Of a stretch of 5,611 bases of DNA, positions 1-3,854 are shown piece by piece. Positions within the stretch are counted from its first letter, which is position 1. Each line of letters opens with the position of its first letter. A program made the translations under genes and the position numbers. Below the pieces are notes generated by a model. That model was given only the letters and a program-made list of their open reading frames with translations, had not been told where the DNA came from and did no database searches. This stretch comes from Methanosarcinales archaeon (GTDB taxonomy: Archaea; Halobacteriota; Methanosarcinia; Methanosarcinales; Methanogasteraceae): the NCBI GenBank assembly GCA_030640725.1, contig DAOWIV010000141.1, positions 1 to 5,611 on the forward strand, in the 5' to 3' direction.

Positions 1-1
1 G

Positions 2-1156
2 GTGAAGGCGAAACTGGCAGAGCACAGGTCTCCTGAAATTTATGGCGGGACCGGAGCCTGCGTGATACTGCCACCGTTTACCCCGGAACAGGCAGACCAG
101 TGCCTTGAAAACACCAAAGGATTCCGGATGATGGGGCAGCGTTTCATTCCTGACTCGTACATGTTCACAAACCTTGTCGGGACATACACCGACGTTTATC
201 AGGGCGATAAAGAGCCGTTCACGCTCATAATCGACGGTGCCGGAAGGCAGGTCAGGGGTTTTCCCCGCGGTCTTGATGTGATGGCGCTGCTTGGATCGGA
301 TCGATCGAGAGAACTGCTGGACGGGCTGGACGATTCCAATTACAAGGAATACGATCGCCAGTATGACGAATTGAAGGACGAATTCGACTCATTTGATCAT
401 GCGGACTGGAACAAAAACCTCTACTGGTCATGGCTCTTTGCATTAAAGCCCCTGCTCAATGACCACGGCGCGGGTTATCCGACGTTCATGCAGACCAGCG
501 CGTGGCAGGATAAGGAACTGACCACCGCGCTTGCATCATGGACAGAGCTCAGGCACGACACGATCCTCTACGCCAAGCAGAGCTACACAGGGATGACTAT
601 GAGTGCCCCGCTAATCGAGGAGAAACCCGTTGTCGGATACGTCGAACCGGTTCCCGAGTTCTACAACCGGCTCCTTGCGTTAACACGGATGACAAACAGC
701 GGTCTTGGCGAGATTGGGGTTCTCGACGGTCCTGCGAAATACCGGCTGGAACGTCTGGAAGAGATACTTGAGAGGCTTGTTAAGATCTCGTCAAAGGAAC
801 TGGAAAACAAGGAGCTAACAGCGGACGATTACGATTTTATCAAGAACTTTGGTGATAATCTGGACGGCGTCATCGCCGATGTCGAGGATAAGGCAAAGAA
901 GACGACGATTGTTGCCGATGTGCATACCGATGGTAATACCAAGCAGGTTCTCGAGGAGGGCGTCGGATACGTTGATCTGATTGTTGTCGCATACAGGCTC
1001 CCGGACGGGAGAATCCTTGTCGGAGCAGGTCCCGTTATGAGCTATTACGAGTTCAAGCAGCCGATGAGCGAGAGACTCACCGACGAGGCATGGAGGGAGA
1101 TGCTTGCTGCGAGTCCACCGGAAAAGCCGGAATGGACATCGAATTTCGCCGAATGA
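2..1156 (+). CDS. DUF3160 family protein, C-terminal part (5' end outside window)
   Basis: About 384 residues are open from the left edge to a TGA at 1154-1156. I recognise the DUF3160 family by its ordered motifs. Counted from the GTG at base 2, these are MGQRFIPDS (44-52), an aromatic stretch NLYWSWLFALKPLL (139-152), GYPTFMQTSAW (158-168), SWTELRHDTILYAKQSY (179-195), VADVHTD (304-310) and SYYEF (347-351). Family members are usually well over 500 residues and these motifs belong to the C-terminal half, so the GTG at base 2 is probably internal and the gene starts upstream. The biochemical function of DUF3160 is unknown, and I see no membrane segment or catalytic motif I can name in this part. 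Many members elsewhere are secreted or lipoproteins, but the N-terminus needed to judge that is missing. The gene lies 70 bases upstream of a tungstate/molybdate permease on the same strand, so co-transcription is possible. Family assignment is secure; function is not. Confidence 0.85.
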   Translation: MKAKLAEHRSPEIYGGTGACVILPPFTPEQADQCLENTKGFRMMGQRFIPDSYMFTNLVGTYTDVYQGDKEPFTLIIDGAGRQVRGFPRGLDVMALLGSDRSRELLDGLDDSNYKEYDRQYDELKDEFDSFDHADWNKNLYWSWLFALKPLLNDHGAGYPTFMQTSAWQDKELTTALASWTELRHDTILYAKQSYTGMTMSAPLIEEKPVVGYVEPVPEFYNRLLALTRMTNSGLGEIGVLDGPAKYRLERLEEILERLVKISSKELENKELTADDYDFIKNFGDNLDGVIADVEDKAKKTTIVADVHTDGNTKQVLEEGVGYVDLIVVAYRLPDGRILVGAGPVMSYYEFKQPMSERLTDEAWREMLAASPPEKPEWTSNFAE

Positions 1157-1167
1157 TCGATTGCTAC

Positions 1168-1180
1168 CTGTAAATTACAG
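1168..1180. promoter_or_regulatory. 13-base perfect palindrome upstream of the permease gene
   Basis: CTGTAA-A-TTACAG has perfect 6-base arms around one central base. It lies in the 70-base gap between the DUF3160 gene and the permease, 46 bases before the permease ATG. It could be a dimeric repressor site, possibly overlapping an A/T-rich TATA-like element (TGTAAATTA). It does not look like the E. coli ModE box. A role as operator is inference only. Confidence 0.3.
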
Positions 1181-1212
1181 TGGTCCCTGCCGATTACTTG
1201 ATGTTGGACCAT

Positions 1213-1218
1213 GGTGAT
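1213..1218 (+). promoter_or_regulatory. Shine-Dalgarno site of the permease gene
   Basis: GGTGAT matches the complement of the archaeal 16S rRNA tail (AUCACC) exactly and ends 8 bases before the ATG at 1227. A TGA in the permease frame at 1215-1217, inside this motif, excludes any earlier in-frame start. The ATG at 1227 is therefore well supported. Confidence 0.75.
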
Positions 1219-1226
1219 GTGCCATA

Positions 1227-2036
1227 ATGCAGAAATTGACCGTGAGGCACGACCGGCTGCTCGTCATATTCCTCTTACTTGGACTCGTGATACTTGCGTT
1301 TATAATGATCCCGCTCCTGAACCTGACTGCCGGTCAACTCATCTCCAACCAGCCCGGCATGGCAGAAGCGATCAACGATTCCTCGGTCTGGAAAGCGATG
1401 CTCCTTACGATGTACACCGCACTTGCCGCAACCGCTATAGCATTCGTATTTGGCGTGCCCCTCGCATACTTCCTTGCACGACGCGACTTCCCTGGCAAAG
1501 GCATAATCGAGAGCATCGTGGATATCCCGATCATCGTTCCGCACACGGTGGCAGGCATCGCACTCCTCACGGTTTTCGGGCTGCATGGGCTGCTCGGGCA
1601 GCCGTTGTCACAGGTCACCCAGTTCAGGGACGCGATGCCCGGAGTCGTGGTTGCGATGCTCTTTGTCTCGGTGCCGTTTCTGATCAACTCGGCGCGGGAG
1701 GGATTCCAGAGTGTTGATCCGCGCCTCGAAAACGTTGCCAGATCGCTCGGAGCATCGGACTGGGGCGCGTTCACGCTGGTCACGGTTCCGCTTGCCGCAC
1801 GCCACATCCTTGTGGGATCAATCATGTGCTGGGCGCGGGCGATGAGCGAGTTTGGCGCAGTCATCGTGATCGCATACTACCCGATGATCACACCAACCCT
1901 GATCTACGAGCGATATATCTCTTACGGGCTTTCTGCCTCCTCCCCGATTGCCGTTCTGATGATCGTCGTTTGTCTGGGCATATTTATCGCATTGCGGGCA
2001 ATCTCTTCAGGGTGGAGACGATACGATCGTGGGTAG
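1227..2036 (+). CDS. wtpB: Tungstate/molybdate ABC transporter permease (WtpB/ModB type)
   Basis: A complete 269-residue inner-membrane permease, normal length for the family, which moves tungstate or molybdate delivered by a binding protein. Hydrophobic segments lie near residues 11-33, 57-84, 97-120, 137-158, 190-215 and 240-258. The cytoplasmic coupling loop is clear: residues 169-188 fit the EAA---G-(9)-I-x-L-P pattern, as NVARSLG (169-175), nine residues, then VTVP (185-188). The stretch MSEFGAVIVIAYYPMITP (206-223) followed by TLIYERYISYGL (224-235) is characteristic of WtpB/ModB rather than of sulfate permeases. Tungsten or molybdenum supply would fit a methanogen-like metabolism (formylmethanofuran dehydrogenase, formate dehydrogenase, aldehyde oxidoreductases). 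Normally wtpA (binding protein) precedes and wtpC (ATPase) follows. Here a DUF3160 gene precedes and a convergent archease gene begins 21 bases after the stop, so the partners must lie elsewhere. Tungstate versus molybdate preference cannot be read from the permease. Confidence 0.87.
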   Translation: MQKLTVRHDRLLVIFLLLGLVILAFIMIPLLNLTAGQLISNQPGMAEAINDSSVWKAMLLTMYTALAATAIAFVFGVPLAYFLARRDFPGKGIIESIVDIPIIVPHTVAGIALLTVFGLHGLLGQPLSQVTQFRDAMPGVVVAMLFVSVPFLINSAREGFQSVDPRLENVARSLGASDWGAFTLVTVPLAARHILVGSIMCWARAMSEFGAVIVIAYYPMITPTLIYERYISYGLSASSPIAVLMIVVCLGIFIALRAISSGWRRYDRG

Positions 2037-2057
2037 GGTATATGCAGGCGAGGCACC

Positions 2058-2501
2058 TTAAGTATCAACGACCACCTGCACGACGTACCCGGCATCGGTT
2101 CGCTCGATCGTCATGTCGTGGAAGGTGACTGCCTTCACACCGACATCGAACCGGTGCTTATCAAGGTCAATTGCCTCGCCAGTTGCGTGCGCCCTGATAT
2201 GATACCTGTCACCACGCCGCTTAATTTGCTCCACACGAAACCTGCAAAACACAATCTCCTCGACTTCGAACAGGTACAACAGTTCCGAAAGAAAGTCGTA
2301 AAGTAGACCCTCGCAGTCATCGGCATCGAGATCGATATCAAGCGTTGTTATCGGCTGCACGGTGTCGGTATCGATCATCGCGCCAAACATGGCAAGCGCA
2401 GCATACTCAAACGCCTCTTCGATCGTTTTTCCCAAGACGCGGAACTTGACATCAGCAGGATGATCGAGATACTCGATATGCGGGTGGTTTTGTGGTTGCA
2501 T
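2058..2501 (-). CDS. Archease (RtcB tRNA ligase activator)
   Basis: A full-length archease. In this family the protein speeds guanylylation and turnover of the RNA ligase RtcB in tRNA splicing and RNA repair, in the cytoplasm. Seen here (numbering from the ATG at 2501, 147 residues) are the signature YLDHPADVKF (11-20) with D13 and D17, the central LLYDFLSELLYLFEVEE region, the ...VKAVTFHDM... strand and the ending VVVD (143-146), whose D146 matches the conserved C-terminal metal-binding aspartate. I chose the ATG at 2499-2501 over the in-frame GTG at 2508-2510. That GTG is part of a strong GAGGTGA ribosome binding site (2507-2513) that sits 5 bases before the ATG. With the GTG start the protein would be 150 residues. 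The gene follows ruvA with a 27-base gap, so it is probably translated from the same message. rtcB is not in the window. Confidence 0.92.
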   Translation of the reverse strand: MQPQNHPHIEYLDHPADVKFRVLGKTIEEAFEYAALAMFGAMIDTDTVQPITTLDIDLDADDCEGLLYDFLSELLYLFEVEEIVFCRFRVEQIKRRGDRYHIRAHATGEAIDLDKHRFDVGVKAVTFHDMTIERTDAGYVVQVVVDT

Positions 2502-2506
2502 CCGGT

Positions 2507-2513
2507 TCACCTC
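2507..2513 (-). promoter_or_regulatory. Shine-Dalgarno site that decides the archease start
   Basis: Read on the minus strand this is GAGGTGA, a seven-base complement to the archaeal 16S tail, with 5 bases between it and the ATG at 2501. The alternative GTG start at 2508-2510 lies inside the motif and so is unlikely to be used. Confidence 0.7.
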
Positions 2514-2528
2514 ATCTATTTTTGCACA

Positions 2529-3107
2529 CTACACATTTTTAAGCGCTGCTTTGATCAGTTCGCCCACATCAACATCATAGACATGTTCTGACCGTAGCGC
2601 CCCGTGCACAGCCGCCTCTGCCGTGGCTCTTGTGTATCCAAGCGAGACCATGCCCGCGATCGCAGAGCTTGCAAGATCCGGCGGCTGCCCGGTTTCTGCC
2701 GGTATTTCTGTTATTTTATCTTTTAATTCGAGAATGAGGCGTTTTGCGGTCTTTGTCCCGATACCGGAGATGCTGCTTAGCACCCCCAGGTCTTCGCGGT
2801 ATACCGCAGATTTGAATTCATCAAAGGATATTCCGGATAATATATTCAGAGCAACGCCCGGTCCGATCCTTGATATGCTGAGCAGCAACCTGAAAAACTC
2901 AAGTTCCCCTGCGCTTGCGAACCCGTACAGCAGAAGTGCGTCCTCCCTTACATGGAGGTGGGTGTGCAGCCGCACCCGGTCTCCGATCTCGGGCAGTGTG
3001 ACGTATGTGGACGCGGGGATATGTAACTCATACCCGATGCCGCCAACGTCGATGATTGCGCGGGCAGGGGTTTTTGTATCAATGATCCCTGTGATGTGTG
3101 CGATCAT
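2529..3107 (-). CDS. ruvA: Holliday junction branch-migration protein RuvA
   Basis: A complete 192-residue RuvA (E. coli 203). RuvA tetramers hold Holliday junctions open and load the RuvB motor during recombination and repair. All three domains are present. The N-terminal OB fold (about 1-64) contains VGGIGYELHIP (21-31) and the acidic pin in VREDALLLYGF (53-63), where E55 and D56 have the same numbers as in E. coli. The double helix-hairpin-helix domain (about 65-135) has RIGPGVALNILSGIS (80-94) and SGIGTKTAKRLILELKDK (114-131). The C-terminal RuvB-contacting domain (about 145-192) has MVSLGYTRATAEAAV. The ATG at 3105-3107 is the only option, since a TGA lies in frame at 3111-3113. No good ribosome binding site precedes it, so a short or leaderless message is possible. 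ruvB normally follows, but here the next gene is archease. RuvA is typical of bacteria and occurs in only some archaea. Confidence 0.95.
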   Translation of the reverse strand: MIAHITGIIDTKTPARAIIDVGGIGYELHIPASTYVTLPEIGDRVRLHTHLHVREDALLLYGFASAGELEFFRLLLSISRIGPGVALNILSGISFDEFKSAVYREDLGVLSSISGIGTKTAKRLILELKDKITEIPAETGQPPDLASSAIAGMVSLGYTRATAEAAVHGALRSEHVYDVDVGELIKAALKNV

Positions 3108-3144
3108 AAATCAGATGTGCTAATTACCCCTCTTCTTCCGGGCT

Positions 3145-3153
3145 GTTTATATC
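3145..3153 (-). promoter_or_regulatory. Possible TATA box for ruvA
   Basis: On the minus strand the 45-base gap before ruvA begins with GATATAAAC, a fair archaeal TATA element, overlapping the stop codon of the upstream dockerin gene. A start about 26 bases downstream of its centre would lie near 3123, giving a leader of roughly 16 bases. That agrees with the lack of a ribosome binding site before the ruvA ATG. No clear BRE was identified. Confidence 0.35.
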
Positions 3154-3842
3154 TATATCGCGCTACCTGCCACCTGCATGATCATCAGCGCGTCGAGCGA
3201 TGTGACCTTGCCATCGCCACTCACATCAGCAGCGGCGAGGGTTGCGGCGTCGCACGAGGCGAAACCGCTGCATGCGATCCCAAGAGCGATCACGGCGTCG
3301 GCGGTGGTGATCTGGTCGTCGCCGTTAGGGTCGCCGCAAAGCACTCCAATGATAACGCTACCATTGTTCACTATGGTCGACACCGGAGTTCCGTTTATGT
3401 CACCAACGATAACATCTGAAAGGTCGAGCGATGATGCCCCCCTAACCGTTTTTGCAGTCATCCTGATCGTTGCAAGAACTCCTGCTGATGAGACGGTTGC
3501 TCCGGGAGTTGTGATTGCACCTGCTACGCCGGTTATCACCCCAGTGGTGTTATCTATTGTGCCCGGGCTGAAGTATGTGTTTGCTCCGTGTTTCAGTAGA
3601 TCTCCTTCTGTCACACTGTCTGCACTGATAAGCGATGCATCGAAGCACAGATCGAACTGAACACCTGCAATGGATGTATCTGGGTCTATGGTGACGTTTA
3701 TCATGAACGTTTCTCCATCGGCTACGTTCTGTGTGGATGGGGACACACTTATGAGGATTTCTGCAGATGCCATCCCGGTCAATCCGGATAAAAGGGATAA
3801 GGATAAAATCCCTATCCAGATATACTTCGCTCTGTTTTTCAT
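3153..3842 (-). CDS. Secreted cohesin-dockerin protein, small
   Basis: A complete 229-residue exported protein. Residues 1-27 are a signal peptide: a basic start (MKNRAK), a hydrophobic core (about 7-23) and an ASA|E cleavage site at 27/28. Residues about 29-164 form a cohesin-like beta domain (GVQFDLCFDASLISADSV, 60-77; GVITGVAGAI; VLATIRMTAK). Residues 169-229 are a type I dockerin with two complete calcium loops: D171-x-N173-x-D175-x-Q177 with D182, and D206-x-S208-x-D210-x-K212 with D217. Positions 10-11 of the loops, which set partner choice in clostridial dockerins, are T-A and S-L. Three cysteines (169, 191, 197) sit in or beside the dockerin. No enzymatic domain is present. A GAGG site 8 bases upstream supports the ATG at 3842. 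The gene follows a larger cohesin-dockerin gene by 10 bases and most of its cohesin is nearly identical to that neighbour's. Likely role: an extracellular adaptor in non-covalent assemblies; the ligand is unknown. Confidence 0.88.
   Translation of the reverse strand: MKNRAKYIWIGILSLSLLSGLTGMASAEILISVSPSTQNVADGETFMINVTIDPDTSIAGVQFDLCFDASLISADSVTEGDLLKHGANTYFSPGTIDNTTGVITGVAGAITTPGATVSSAGVLATIRMTAKTVRGASSLDLSDVIVGDINGTPVSTIVNNGSVIIGVLCGDPNGDDQITTADAVIALGIACSGFASCDAATLAAADVSGDGKVTSLDALMIMQVAGSAI
3353..3659 (-). repeat. Cohesin DNA repeat, copy A (pair with 4047-4356)
   Basis: This block aligns with 4047-4356 with about 30 mismatches and one 3-base indel in about 307 bases by my hand count (about 90 percent identity). 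It covers residues about 62-163 of the small protein. Similarity falls sharply on both sides. The N-terminal cohesin strands are only about 38 percent identical in protein, and the dockerins are unrelated beyond their calcium loops. Confidence 0.85.
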
Positions 3843-3850
3843 AATCTACG

Positions 3851-3854
3851 CCTC
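3851..3854 (-). promoter_or_regulatory. Shine-Dalgarno core of the small cohesin-dockerin gene
   Basis: Minus-strand GAGG lies 8 bases before the ATG at 3842 and overlaps the TGA of the upstream gene (3853-3855). The 10-base gap with overlapping signals indicates that the two genes share one transcript. Confidence 0.5.

Noticed and set aside
1211..1717. 168-residue open frame overlapping the permease in another frame
   Set aside because: It is arginine- and histidine-rich shadow coding. Its GTG/ATG region is the ribosome binding site of the permease, whose membrane segments and EAA loop are unmistakable.
2037..2057. Bidirectional terminator between the converging permease and archease genes
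   Set aside because: The 21 bases contain no T-run on either strand and only 3-base complementary arms.
2508..2510. GTG as the archease start
   Set aside because: It is embedded in the GAGGTGA ribosome binding site. The ATG at 2499-2501 has proper spacing.
2623..3123. 166-residue plus-strand open frame across ruvA
   Set aside because: It lies opposite a clear full-length RuvA with all its motifs. Its product has no recognisable family and there is no ribosome binding site.
3178..3660. Long plus-strand open frame opposite the small cohesin-dockerin gene, with a similar one at 3983-4429
   Set aside because: Both are antisense shadows of the duplicated cohesin. They resemble each other only because the real genes do, and they have no domain or ribosome binding site of their own.
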